From the NCBI GenBank assembly GCA_903789375.1, contig CAIFEB010000005.1:8344-72343 (forward strand): DNA of 64,000 nucleotides, written 5' to 3'. Shown one piece after another: positions 1 to 9,100 of the stretch. Position 1 is the stretch's first letter. Every line of letters starts with the position of its first letter. A model generated the notes under the pieces. It was not told where the DNA came from. It worked only from the letters and a program-made list of their open reading frames with translations, and did no database searches. Source of the stretch: an uncultured Eggerthellaceae bacterium (GTDB lineage: Bacteria; Actinomycetota; Coriobacteriia; Coriobacteriales; Eggerthellaceae). A program made the translations under genes and the position numbers.

Positions 1-92
1 GGGGGTCGGCCCCCGCCCCGGGGGGGGGGGGGCCCCCCCCCGCCCCCCCCCGGGGGGGGGGGGGCGGGGGGCCCCCCCCCCCCCCCCCCCCT
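1..92. other. Low-complexity G/C-only stretch at window start
   Basis: This stretch is alternating homopolymer runs of G and C, with a single T at position 6 and no A. No coding or structural signal can be read in it. It ends abruptly where normal sequence with a ribosome binding site begins. It looks like an assembly or sequencing artefact at a contig end rather than biological DNA. That is an inference; a real GC homopolymer tract cannot be excluded from the sequence. Confidence 0.7.
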
Positions 93-121
93 TCTCGTTT
101 TCCTCCCGTTAGGAGCTGCCC

Positions 122-454
122 ATGAACACGTCCCCCGACATCATCGACGTCACGCCGCTTTCAAGCTCAAGCGAATCGGCAAGCCGTGCCGCAGGCGATA
201 CCGCTGCGAATCGCGCCGCATCGCGCGCCCGCGCGAAGGCGAGGCGAACCGCACGCTCCCACTCGTTCGGCGAGCGTCTCGGCGGATCGCTTGCAGGCAT
301 CGCGCTCATCGTGGTGGGTATCGCGCTCGTCGCCCTTGGCGTTCCGATGCTCATTCTGCCAGGACCGGGGCTTTTATCCATCATGCTGGGATTTGGATGC
401 GTCGCTCAGGGGCTGCGGCGCCTGGGACTGCACGCGAACCGCACGACTGCGTGA
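122..454 (+). CDS. Small membrane protein, PGPGW-like family
   Basis: A 110-residue protein. The first ~55 residues are polar and rich in Ser, Ala and Arg; the rest is a hydrophobic hairpin of two membrane segments around residues 58-80 and 85-100, joined by the turn LPGPGLLS. That turn resembles the PGPGW putative transmembrane family, whose function is unknown. AGGAG sits six bases before the ATG, which supports this start. The gene is convergent with the HTH regulator to its right. Function is not known; the family assignment rests on the PGPG turn and hydrophobicity only. Confidence 0.7.
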   Translation: MNTSPDIIDVTPLSSSSESASRAAGDTAANRAASRARAKARRTARSHSFGERLGGSLAGIALIVVGIALVALGVPMLILPGPGLLSIMLGFGCVAQGLRRLGLHANRTTA

Positions 455-621
455 TAGCGCACTCGCTGCGTGATGGAGCGTCCGCATGCGAACAGCATCG
501 CATGCGGACGGATGGCCCGCAAACTGTATGGCGGACGCGCACATTCCTGCGTTCCGCACGTTCCCATTACGCGAAGCGAGCGTTCCACATCGCTGAGCCC
601 GCGCCCGATCGCCGTGCGGCG

Positions 622-1698
622 CTAGCTTTCGTAGGCGATGCCGCCGATTCCCGACAGATCGCCGTGCTCGAGCGCCTCGAGGTCGCAGCGCAAGCCATCG
701 TCGGCGAGAAGCGCTTTGATGCGCCTGATCAACGGCCGCGTACGGTCGTTCTTCACGATGGTCATGTCGACGCATTCGGTCTGCAAGGGCACGAATCCCA
801 CGGCGCCGACCATATGGGCGTCGCGGCGCGTGCCGACCGAAACGTCCGCAGCGCCGATGGCCACGCGCGATGCCGCCTCGACCGGCGTGAGCAGCTCGTC
901 GGCGTAGCCAGCGATGTTCTCCGCGCGCGCTTCGAGCGAGCGCAGCTTCTCGTCGAGCAGAACGCGCGACGCCGAGCCGCGCGGGCTGTTGGCTAAGCGC
1001 ACTCCCTCGCGAAGCAGCGACCCCCACGCGTTCAGATTGCGCGGATTGCGGCGCTGCACGATGAATCCGCGCGTGCGACGATACAGCCGCAGCACGATGA
1101 CTGATATCCCAGGCACCAACCGGCGCACGTACTGGACGTTGTACGAGTTCGAGCGAAGATCGTACAGGCAGCTCAACGCGATGTCGGCATAGCCGCCGTA
1201 GAGGTTGACGAGCGCCGTGTAGCTGTTCTGATAGGTGCGTGACATGGGAACGCCCTGGCTGATCAGATAGTTCGCGATGACGTCGCCGGCGATTTCGCCG
1301 CCCGCGATGACGAAGGGCGCCTCGATCGCCGTAGAGAACTGGGCTGCTTCGGCAACGCTTTGGCCTTCTCCAGGGCGAAGCGGCGCCGTCCCCCGGCCCG
1401 TCTGCGCCTGACCGCCCGTCTCGACAGCGGGGTTCACAGCGCGCGCGGTGCCCTGGGCGCGACGGCTCACATCGGGCGACATCGGCGTGGAAAACGTGCG
1501 CGCAACGGCACCGTTCCCGCCGCCCACTTGGTGCGACGCTTCGAGATAGGCGTTGACGTCGCGCAGGGTGAACCTCAGCTTGCGACCCAGATGGTACGAG
1601 GCGAGCTGGCCGGACTTGGCGAGCTGGTACACCGAGTTCTTGCCGATGCCCAGGTACTGGGCCACCTCTTCAGCGTTCATCGCATCGTCGGCCAACAT
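622..1698 (-). CDS. Excisionase-type HTH regulator with PBP-like domain
   Basis: 358 residues. The N-terminus (about residues 7-55, with NAEEVAQYLGIGKNSVYQLA) is a MerR/excisionase-like helix-turn-helix. After a Gly/Ala/Gln-rich linker, residues ~120-350 read as a periplasmic-binding-protein-like domain of the type fused to molybdenum regulators and to MoeA-like proteins (PBP_like). Such proteins are thought to be transcription factors sensing a small oxyanion or cofactor precursor. The nearby modD and the four molybdoenzymes here make a molybdenum or tungsten link plausible, but that is inference. A good promoter lies 130-160 bases upstream. The start codon has only a weak GAGAG site; ATG at residue 7 is the alternative. 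Confidence 0.75.
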   Translation of the reverse strand: MLADDAMNAEEVAQYLGIGKNSVYQLAKSGQLASYHLGRKLRFTLRDVNAYLEASHQVGGGNGAVARTFSTPMSPDVSRRAQGTARAVNPAVETGGQAQTGRGTAPLRPGEGQSVAEAAQFSTAIEAPFVIAGGEIAGDVIANYLISQGVPMSRTYQNSYTALVNLYGGYADIALSCLYDLRSNSYNVQYVRRLVPGISVIVLRLYRRTRGFIVQRRNPRNLNAWGSLLREGVRLANSPRGSASRVLLDEKLRSLEARAENIAGYADELLTPVEAASRVAIGAADVSVGTRRDAHMVGAVGFVPLQTECVDMTIVKNDRTRPLIRRIKALLADDGLRCDLEALEHGDLSGIGGIAYES

Positions 1699-2180
1699 CG
1701 CTCTCTCACTTTCCGGTAGCTGTCAAGCCGCGCGCTCTCTCTGCGCACACGGCAAGACGAACGCGTGCCGAACCGCACGCGCCAATGCATCCACTTTCTC
1801 CCTTGTCGTGTCCCATTCTATCTATATTGAGTATATTTTTGTAGTCGAAATAATGCAAAAATGATAGCGCAGCTCATCCCTGACGAAAAGAACAGAGGTC
1901 CGCCATGCGCCCTGTACGAGCTCCGCGCAAACAGCTTGCGGGGCGCGCGCAGGCGCCCGCCGCGAAGCGAACCCTACCGCGCGACGCAAAACGAGCTCGC
2001 CCTGCATAATGCACAGCGAGCTCGTTTGCTTCCCGCGCACACGCGCCCTACGCGGGCGGGTTCACCATCATGGCTCCGCAGGCCAAGCGCGCAATCTGCG
2101 GCAAGCCCACCGCGGGCCGCACGTGCGTATGGGAGCGCCTTTCGAAAGCGAACGCAGTCAATGCGGTGCGCACCCGCACC
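1699..2180. other. Intergenic region between modD and the HTH regulator
   Basis: No convincing gene is visible. The part nearest the regulator (about 1800-1870) is sharply AT-rich compared with its surroundings and contains the leftward promoter described separately. The remainder is GC-rich with no clear hairpin terminator for modD. Confidence 0.6.
1830..1858 (-). promoter_or_regulatory. Sigma-70-like promoter for the HTH/PBP regulator
   Basis: Read leftward, TTGCAT (1858-1853) is followed after exactly 17 bases by TATACT (1835-1830), a near-consensus housekeeping promoter. Transcription would start near 1823 and give a leader of about 125 bases before the regulator ATG at 1698. The AT-rich flanks could hold an autoregulatory operator, but no clear palindrome is seen. 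Confidence 0.65.
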
Positions 2181-3023
2181 CTACGCGCGCACCATGCGGA
2201 CGCTCATATCGAGCGGTTTGGCCGTGAACAGCGACGTCGTCGCGATGCCGTCGATGCCTGTGGCGGCGTATTCGGCTGCGTTTCCCGGGTTGATGCCGCC
2301 CGCCGCGATGATGGTGAGATGCGGGTCGATCGAGCGCAGGCGCGGCACGAGCGTGCGCAGCTCGCCTGCCGGCACCTTGTCCATCTGCACGCCGTCGACG
2401 CCGGCTTGCGCAAGCCGAAACGCCTGGTCGGGATTGCATTCGACGAAGAGCTTCTTCTCCACGCAGCGGCGACGGATGTCCGGCAGCTGCTCTAAGAACG
2501 CGTCGAAGCCGCCCATGAACTCAAGATGGTGGTCGAACACGAGCACCGTCTCCGACAGCCCCAGCCGATGTGGGTACGCGCCGCCCGCGCGGACGGCCAT
2601 CGTGAGCAGGTCCTTCACACCGGGCATGCTCTTGCGCGTCGTCAGCACCTCGCATGCGGGGTTTTCGGCGTGCACGGCATCGACCATGCCGCGGGTCTTC
2701 GTGGCCACGGCCGACAGATGGTCGAACACGTTGAGCCCGGCCTTCCACAACTGATGGAGCGCGCCCGCCGTGCCGCTGACGTCAAGGAACGACTCCCCCG
2801 CGCGCACCCGCGTGCCCGTCTTCGTCGCGCTGTCGACCGAAAGTCCCAGATCATGCGCCATGCGCTCGACGACTTCCGTTCCGCAGAGGACGCAGTCCTC
2901 GCGCGTGAAGTACTCCATGCGCCCCGGCTCGTCACCGATGCCAAGCACCTCGCTCGTCAGGTCGAGGTACGGCACATCCTCCGCCATGAAGTACTCAAGA
3001 CGGCTTGCGGGAATGCGGACCAT
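2181..3023 (-). CDS. modD: ModD, nicotinate-nucleotide pyrophosphorylase-like protein
   Basis: 280 residues of the quinolinate phosphoribosyltransferase fold, in the ModD subgroup often found with molybdate transport genes. Visible family features are the N-terminal YLDLTSEVLG, the central TRKSMPGVKDL segment, and the C-terminal barrel strands with GVDGVQMDKV and IIAAGGINPGNAAEYA, where the phosphate-binding loop lies. The true ModD reaction is not established; by homology it would be a phosphoribosyl transfer. I start it at the ATG at 3023, preceded by AAAGGGG; an upstream in-frame ATG at 3134 lacks coding character. No modABC transporter is adjacent, which is unusual. The next gene downstream in the same direction is the HTH/PBP regulator. 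Confidence 0.88.
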   Translation of the reverse strand: MVRIPASRLEYFMAEDVPYLDLTSEVLGIGDEPGRMEYFTREDCVLCGTEVVERMAHDLGLSVDSATKTGTRVRAGESFLDVSGTAGALHQLWKAGLNVFDHLSAVATKTRGMVDAVHAENPACEVLTTRKSMPGVKDLLTMAVRAGGAYPHRLGLSETVLVFDHHLEFMGGFDAFLEQLPDIRRRCVEKKLFVECNPDQAFRLAQAGVDGVQMDKVPAGELRTLVPRLRSIDPHLTIIAAGGINPGNAAEYAATGIDGIATTSLFTAKPLDMSVRMVRA

Positions 3024-3279
3024 CGTGTCCCCTTTCTGTTGCAGACGGGAAGGCGCGGGTGCGAAGGGCAGCCCCGCATCCGCGCCCGGTTGTTGATTTG
3101 CACGTTCGTGCGCGGATGGCCGGCACGCGTTCATACGCTATCGCCGGCGCGCTCCGTTCCGCATCACCCGCGCGCCGCGGGAAGCGCCCGCAGCATGCGG
3201 CTCAATGCGAAGCCCCAGCGGCGCTCCACCCGTGTATGCACGGACATGCAGGCCGCAAGACGCGGCATGCGTCACGCCG

Positions 3280-4629
3280 TTACGCGAGCGCCCCCAGCGG
3301 ATCCCACGGCGCGAGCTCGATGGGCTCGATCGTCTCGAACTCCTGGCGCTGCTCGTCGGTCAGGTACTTCTTGTCGACGACCACCTGGTACACGTACTCG
3401 TCGAACCAGCTGTCCGTGAGCGAGTCGAATCCCTCTTTGCCGTGGTCCTTGCCCCAGCTGTTCTCCACCTTCCACAGCGTCGGCTTGCCGTCGTCATCGA
3501 AGTTGACGCCCTCGAGCACCATCGCGTGGGTCATCACCGACTCGCCGTAATCCAGGCGCTCGGCCTTGTTGAAGCCCGCGATGACCGGGAATCCGAACAG
3601 CGAGTCCACGTCGAGCGCATCGAGGTCCATGATGCCGTCCTTGGGCAGAAACGACTGGTCGACGTCGCAGCCGAACCAAACGGGCAGGTCGTCTTTGAGC
3701 TGTTTGATGGCCGCGGCCTTCAGCTGATCGGGCTTGAGGTTGAGGTAGCGCACACCGCCGGCCTCGATCACGTTGCCCAGGCGCGCGACGGTGTAGGTGC
3801 GGTCGAACGGCTTGTCCGCCGTGGGGGCCGATACGAGCGACACGTAGTCGTCCAGGTTCATGCCCACAGCCTCGTCGAAGAAGCGCTGCGGCGTGTACGT
3901 GCCCGCGAGCACCAGCTTGTCGTCCTTGTCGCGCAGGCGCACGTCGAACTCGCGCGGCGGCTCGCCCAGGCAGATGACCAGCAGGTGGTACACGTTCTCC
4001 ATCAGGGTCTTCTTCTGCTCGCGCAGGGCCTCGTCGGTGGCGCCGGCCTCATGGGAGCGGCGCAGCTCGCACGCGCCGCGGCGCAGGTAGCGCGTGAGCA
4101 GGGCGTCCATGTCGGACGTGTTCTGCGAGCAGGCGGTTTCGGGCATGGCCTCCTTGGGAACGACGCCGTACTTCTTGACGAGCGCCTTGAACATGTCCCA
4201 CTGGCCGCCGTCACCCACCGGGTCGGTCAGAAGGAAGCTGACCAGGCGGCCGTCGCGCGGCTCGTCGGCCGTGTCGATGATGTTCTCGAAGAACCAGTTG
4301 CTCTTCTCCAGCTTGTCCCAGAACAGCGGATAGGCCTGGGACAGCTCGAACGTCTTCAGCTGGTATTTCTTGATGACGCGGAAGCGCATGGTGTTGAGCG
4401 ACGCGAACATCCAGCAGCGGCCGGAGCGCTTCTGGTCGGTACGGTCGCCCTGCTTGACCTCGACGTCGAACACCGACGTGTTCTTGGCCACGCGCTCGGG
4501 CACGCGCGCCACGTCGCGGATGCCCTTGCCGGTGACGGCGTTTTTGGCGACGACGTTCGCGCGCGAGGCGAAGAACGTCTCGCTCGCCCGCGCGATGTCG
4601 CGGTCCGTGATGGAATTCGTCTGATCCAT
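3280..4629 (-). CDS. pepC: Bleomycin hydrolase-type aminopeptidase C
   Basis: 449 residues, the usual length for peptidase family C1B, a cytoplasmic homohexameric cysteine aminopeptidase that trims peptides. The papain-type catalytic set is present: oxyanion Gln66 and nucleophile Cys72 in DQKRSGRCWMFAS, His near residue 365 in SVMTHAMVLEGV, and Asn near 389 in WKVENSWGKD. It stands alone, with no operon partner on its strand. There is no signal peptide, which fits a cytosolic role. Confidence 0.95.
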   Translation of the reverse strand: MDQTNSITDRDIARASETFFASRANVVAKNAVTGKGIRDVARVPERVAKNTSVFDVEVKQGDRTDQKRSGRCWMFASLNTMRFRVIKKYQLKTFELSQAYPLFWDKLEKSNWFFENIIDTADEPRDGRLVSFLLTDPVGDGGQWDMFKALVKKYGVVPKEAMPETACSQNTSDMDALLTRYLRRGACELRRSHEAGATDEALREQKKTLMENVYHLLVICLGEPPREFDVRLRDKDDKLVLAGTYTPQRFFDEAVGMNLDDYVSLVSAPTADKPFDRTYTVARLGNVIEAGGVRYLNLKPDQLKAAAIKQLKDDLPVWFGCDVDQSFLPKDGIMDLDALDVDSLFGFPVIAGFNKAERLDYGESVMTHAMVLEGVNFDDDGKPTLWKVENSWGKDHGKEGFDSLTDSWFDEYVYQVVVDKKYLTDEQRQEFETIEPIELAPWDPLGALA

Positions 4630-5142
4630 AGCACAGCTCCTATCGACTGACCCGCGGCGCCTGCGCGCCCGCGGGCTTCGAATGTATTGCCTTCCTAGGA
4701 TAACGCGCGACGGGATTTATGCGCAGGCGAACGCGGAAGGCATGCAAAGAGAACGCAGGGAGCGAAGGGACGCGGTCGGCGCAGGGGCGGCAGCGCACGA
4801 AGGGACTGCCGCACCCGGGCGCAAAATGGCAGGTGCAGACAGCGCAGGTTCTGTCCGCGCGCGAAGAGACGCCACGGAGCCGACGACAGCGCGGCGGGGC
4901 CGGAATGCATGCAGACACGTCAGCTGCGTGCGCCAACTCCGTATGACGCGTCTCTGCTTTAGCCATAACTTAAACCTACAGCATGGCAACGATTCGTCCC
5001 CCGACTTCCCGCACGGCGCATCGGTGCCTGGATTCCAGACGCCCTATGCTATTATGCAACCTGTTTATATGAGAGAGATGCCTGTCTGCGACAGGCGAAC
5101 CCGGGGCGGACGCATCCTCCCCGGCGGAAGAAAGAAGGAACC
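4630..5142. other. Divergent intergenic region between pepC and mrp
   Basis: About 510 bases between two divergently read genes. No credible small gene is visible. A weak stem of seven bases (GCGGCAG at 4787-4793 with CTGCCGC at 4806-4812) is the only hairpin seen. The stretch near 4960-5070 is less GC-rich and includes TATGCT/TATTAT-like hexamers that could serve as a -10 for mrp, but I cannot pair them with a good -35. Confidence 0.5.
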
Positions 5143-6051
5143 ATGGCTGAAAATCAACCTGGCAGCTGCGACGGAGTGTGCTCCGGCTGCAGCGTGGGCG
5201 ACTGCGATTCCCGCTCCGCCGCACCCAAGCCCAAGGCCCGCAAGAACATCAAGCACACCGTCGGCGTCGTGTCCGGCAAGGGCGGCGTGGGCAAGTCGCT
5301 CGTGACCTGCCTTATCGCCGACGAGCTCGTCAAGAAGGGCTACAAGGTGGGCATCCTGGACGCCGACATCACCGGCCCGTCCATCCCCAAGGAATACGGC
5401 ATGACCGGCCGTCTGAGCGCCGACGACAACGGCATCAACCCGGCCGTCACGCACAACGGCATCAAGGTGATGTCCGTCAACCTGATGCTGCCGCAGGACG
5501 ACATGCCCGTCGCATGGCGCGGCCCGGTCATCACCGGCATCCTGAACCAGTTCCTCGACGAGACCAACTGGGAGGACATCGACTACCTGCTGGTCGACAT
5601 GCCTCCGGGAACGTCCGACGTGTTCCTGACCGTCATGCACAGCTTCGACCTGGACGGCATCATCACGGTGTCCGCGCCGCAGGAGCTCGTCGCCATGATC
5701 GTGGGCAAGGCCGTCAACCTCGCGCACGACATGAACGTGCCCGTGCTCGGCCTGGTCGAGAACATGGCGTACTTCAAGTGCGACGAGTGCGGCAAGGAGC
5801 ACTTCATCTTCGGCGAGCCCCAGGGCAAGGTCGTCGCGAAGCGCTACCAGATTCCGGCGCTCGCCACCCTGCCGATCGACCCGGTGTTCACCAACCTGTC
5901 CGACGCCGGCAAGATCGACCAGTACGACGTCGAGGGCAAGCTGGACGACATCCTCGAGCAGATCGAAGTCGCGGCGCGTCAGAAGGACGCCAAGCGCGCG
6001 GCCGAGGCTGAGAAGGCCAACGCGGAGGAAGCCGCACCTGCCGCCAACTAG
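5143..6051 (+). CDS. mrp: Mrp/ApbC/NBP35-type Fe-S cluster carrier ATPase
   Basis: 302 residues. The deviant Walker A motif GKGGVGKS lies at about residues 45-52, followed by the Walker B-like LLVDMPPGTSD. A CxxC pair (FKCDECGKE, about residues 210-217) is the conserved bridging-cluster site of this family. The N-terminus carries an extra Cys-rich motif (CDGVCSGCSVGDC, residues 9-21), as in NBP35-type members. These proteins load [4Fe-4S] clusters onto apo-proteins in the cytoplasm, useful in a genome so rich in Fe-S molybdoenzymes. The start is fixed by GAAGGA seven bases upstream. A terminator follows at 6079-6116. Confidence 0.93.
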   Translation: MAENQPGSCDGVCSGCSVGDCDSRSAAPKPKARKNIKHTVGVVSGKGGVGKSLVTCLIADELVKKGYKVGILDADITGPSIPKEYGMTGRLSADDNGINPAVTHNGIKVMSVNLMLPQDDMPVAWRGPVITGILNQFLDETNWEDIDYLLVDMPPGTSDVFLTVMHSFDLDGIITVSAPQELVAMIVGKAVNLAHDMNVPVLGLVENMAYFKCDECGKEHFIFGEPQGKVVAKRYQIPALATLPIDPVFTNLSDAGKIDQYDVEGKLDDILEQIEVAARQKDAKRAAEAEKANAEEAAPAAN

Positions 6052-6078
6052 CGGTTACGCGTCAACCATTGCGCAATG

Positions 6079-6116
6079 AATCCGGGCCTGCGAGTTTTCG
6101 CGGACCCGGATTTTTT
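6079..6116. terminator. Rho-independent terminator after mrp
   Basis: AATCCGGG (6079-6086) pairs perfectly with CCCGGATT (6105-6112); the loop contains a further short GCGA/TCGC stem, and a run of six T follows (6111-6116). It ends mrp transcripts on the + strand and overlaps the stop codon of the convergent cydDC-like gene. Confidence 0.85.
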
Positions 6117-9100
6117 CATGCGCGAACGAACAGCCCATCCGCCACCTGGTCGAACGCGCGCAGGTCACGGTAGCGGGCGCTCGTGCGCGCGAGCTTCGCC
6201 GGCGCGCCGTCGAGCGCGATGCGTCCGTCCTCGACGAACACGATGCGGTCGAACGCGTCGAGCCCCTGCAGGTGATGCGTCACCACGACGAGCGTGCGGT
6301 CGGCGAGCACGCGCCGGATCGTCTCGAGCAGCGCAGCCTCCGTTTCCGGATCGAGCCCCACCATCGGCTCGTCCAGCACGACGGCCGGCGCCTTGGCCAC
6401 GAGGATGCGCGCGAGCGCGATGCGGTGACGCTCGCCTCCCGACAAGCCGGCGCCGCCTTCCGCGAGCATCGTGTCGAGCCCTTGCGGCAGCCGCGCGAGC
6501 AGGCCCGACAGCTCCACGGCGTCGATGGCGCGCAGCAACTCGTCGTCGGTCGCATCGGGGCGGCCAAGCGCAAGATTGTCGCGCAGCGTGCGGTTGAACA
6601 GGTACGGCGCCTGCTGCACGACGCTCACGAAGCGCGCCGTGCCCTCGCCCAGCTCAGACGGCCGCACACATCCGACGCGGACCGTGCCGGCAACAGGCGC
6701 AAGGTCGCCCCGCAGAAGCGACACGAGCGTGCTCTTCCCCGCGCCGCTGCGTCCGAGTACCGCAACATGCTGACCTGCGGGTATGGAGAGGCTGAAGTCC
6801 CGCAGCACCGGCATGGGCTCGCCGGGGTACGCAAACGTCACGTCGTCGAAGACGAGGTTGACCGACTGCGCGTGCGCGGGTTCGCGCGGAGGCGATGGCG
6901 GAAGAGCGCTGCCGGATCCGCCATCCGGTCCGTTTGCGTGCTCGGACGCCGACTCGGATTCGGCTATGCGTGTGCGTTCGAACGCCAGCTTGGCTGCGCG
7001 CGCGCGTTCGGATTCGTTCTCGCCGTTGGATTCGGGCGCTTCGGACGCGGAATCGCCGCCGAACACAGACACGGTGCCGCCGTCGCGCTCCCCCTCCCCT
7101 GCGCCTTCGCCTGCCGTAGCGCCGCCCGCGATGCCGTCGCCGGGCAGGCCGTTCAGCCGCTCGATGGACGCGCGGTGCTCGTTCGCCTGCTCGCCCGCGC
7201 GCGCAAGCGGCCCGAACGCCTCGAACAGCGGGAAGTACCCCAGCACGAACGCGCCGATCCAGCTGGCCGATCCGCCAACGACGCCGCCGAAGCGCGCCTG
7301 CGCCCACACGACGACGAGCACGGCGCCAATGCCGAACACGGCGGCTGCGACCAGGTCGCTCGCGCGCAGGTACGCGTCGAGCCCGCGCCGCTCGCGCTCG
7401 ACCGCCGCCGCCCGCGCACGATGCCGTGCGAGGAAGTCGGCCCGTCGTCCTGAAAGCACCCAGTCGGCGGCACCGGCGACGTCGTCGGCGAGCACCCGGT
7501 ACAGCTCGTCGGTCGCGCGCTTTCGCCGCCGCGTACGCTCGCGCGTCGCACGCACGGCGACGGTCGGCGCCACCAGGGCGAGCAATGCGAATTCGAGGAG
7601 CATGACCAGCGCGAACGCGAGGTCGAACACGCCAAACACCACCGCGGCGCACACGGCCAGGCCGCACGCCGTCGCGCAGGGGAACAGCGTGCGCAGGTAC
7701 AGGTTCTGCAGATGCCCGATGTCGTCGGCCATGAGCGACAGGAAATCGCCCGCCGTATAGGCGCGCGCAAGCTCGGGGCGATGCCGCGCGACGGTGCGGT
7801 AGAGCGCCGCACGCATCGAGCTCGTCAGCTTGAGCACCCAATCGTGGCTGGTCAGACGTTCGAAATAGTGGGCGAAGGGACGCGCGATACCGAACAGCTG
7901 CACGAACCCGATGGGCACCATGAGCGCGAACAGCCCGGTGAGGCCCGGATCGACCGTACGGCAGATCAGATAGCCCGCGGCGAACATCATGAGCATCGAG
8001 CAGACGAACGTGAGCAGCCCCAGCCCGAGCGCGCGAAGCAGCTGGTCGCGATGGGCGGAGAAGCCCGGCCGCACCCAGCGGTCGCCCGCGCGGCGCGTCG
8101 AGGTTGCAGATGCGGATGCACCCTCGACGGCGGCTTCGTCACCACACGCGCCAGCGGCGGGTTCACCCGCACCATGCTCGTCCGCAGCAGGAGCGGCGTC
8201 CGCCCGCTCTGCCCGCAGGCGTTCGCACACCTCGTCGTCGCAGGTCACAACCCCTTCCTTGACGACGAGCACGCGGTCCATGTGCGCGAGCCAGTGAAGG
8301 CGGTGCGTCGCGAACACGACGAGCCGCCCCTCCATCAAAGGCAGCATGCGATCCGCCAGGTCGCGCTCGGTTTCGATGTCCAGATGCTCGGTCGGCTCGT
8401 CGAGCAGAAGGATGCGGCGTGCAGGGTCGAGCAGCGCGCGGGCGAGAGCGATGCGCTGCGCCTGCCCGCCCGAAAGCGTCCGCCCTGCATCGCCGACGAT
8501 GGTGTCGAGGCCCTGCGGCAGGCTCGCGACGAGCGGCGCCAGGTCGAGCGCGTCGATGGCACGCGCGATTGCCGCGTCATCGGCTTCGGGGTTGTACAGC
8601 GTCAGGTTCTCACGCAGCGTCGCGCGGAACAGGTACGGATGCTGCGGGATGTAGGCGACCTGGCGTTGCCACGACGGCATGCCGAGCATTTCGACCGGCG
8701 TGCCGCAGACGGTGATCCCGCCCGCGCACGGCCGCTCGAATCCGCTGATGAGCGCCATGAGCGTCGACTTCCCCGAACCGCTTTTCCCCACGACGCCCAC
8801 GCGCTCGAATCCGCGCAGCTCAAACGTCGCGTTCGCGAGGACGGCATCGGCGGATGGCGACGGCGTCGTGTCGCCGGACGGCTCTTCGGATGCCTCCGAT
8901 GCAGGTGCGACGGTGGCCGTTTCGTCACCGTTCGCCCCCGGGGAGCCGCTTTCCCCATCCGTCACTTGCCCATACGAGAACCGCACGCCGCGAAACGCGA
9001 GCACGGAATCAGGCCCCCACGGCGCGCACTGCTCGCTGGCGACATCGGCCGCACGCCCGGCGACTGTTCGGTCAGCGGTCCCATCGGCAACAGCAGTCAC

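Noticed and set aside
3205-4650. 481-codon rightward frame opposite pepC
   Set aside because: Antisense shadow of pepC; no recognisable family and no ribosome site, while pepC has its full catalytic set.
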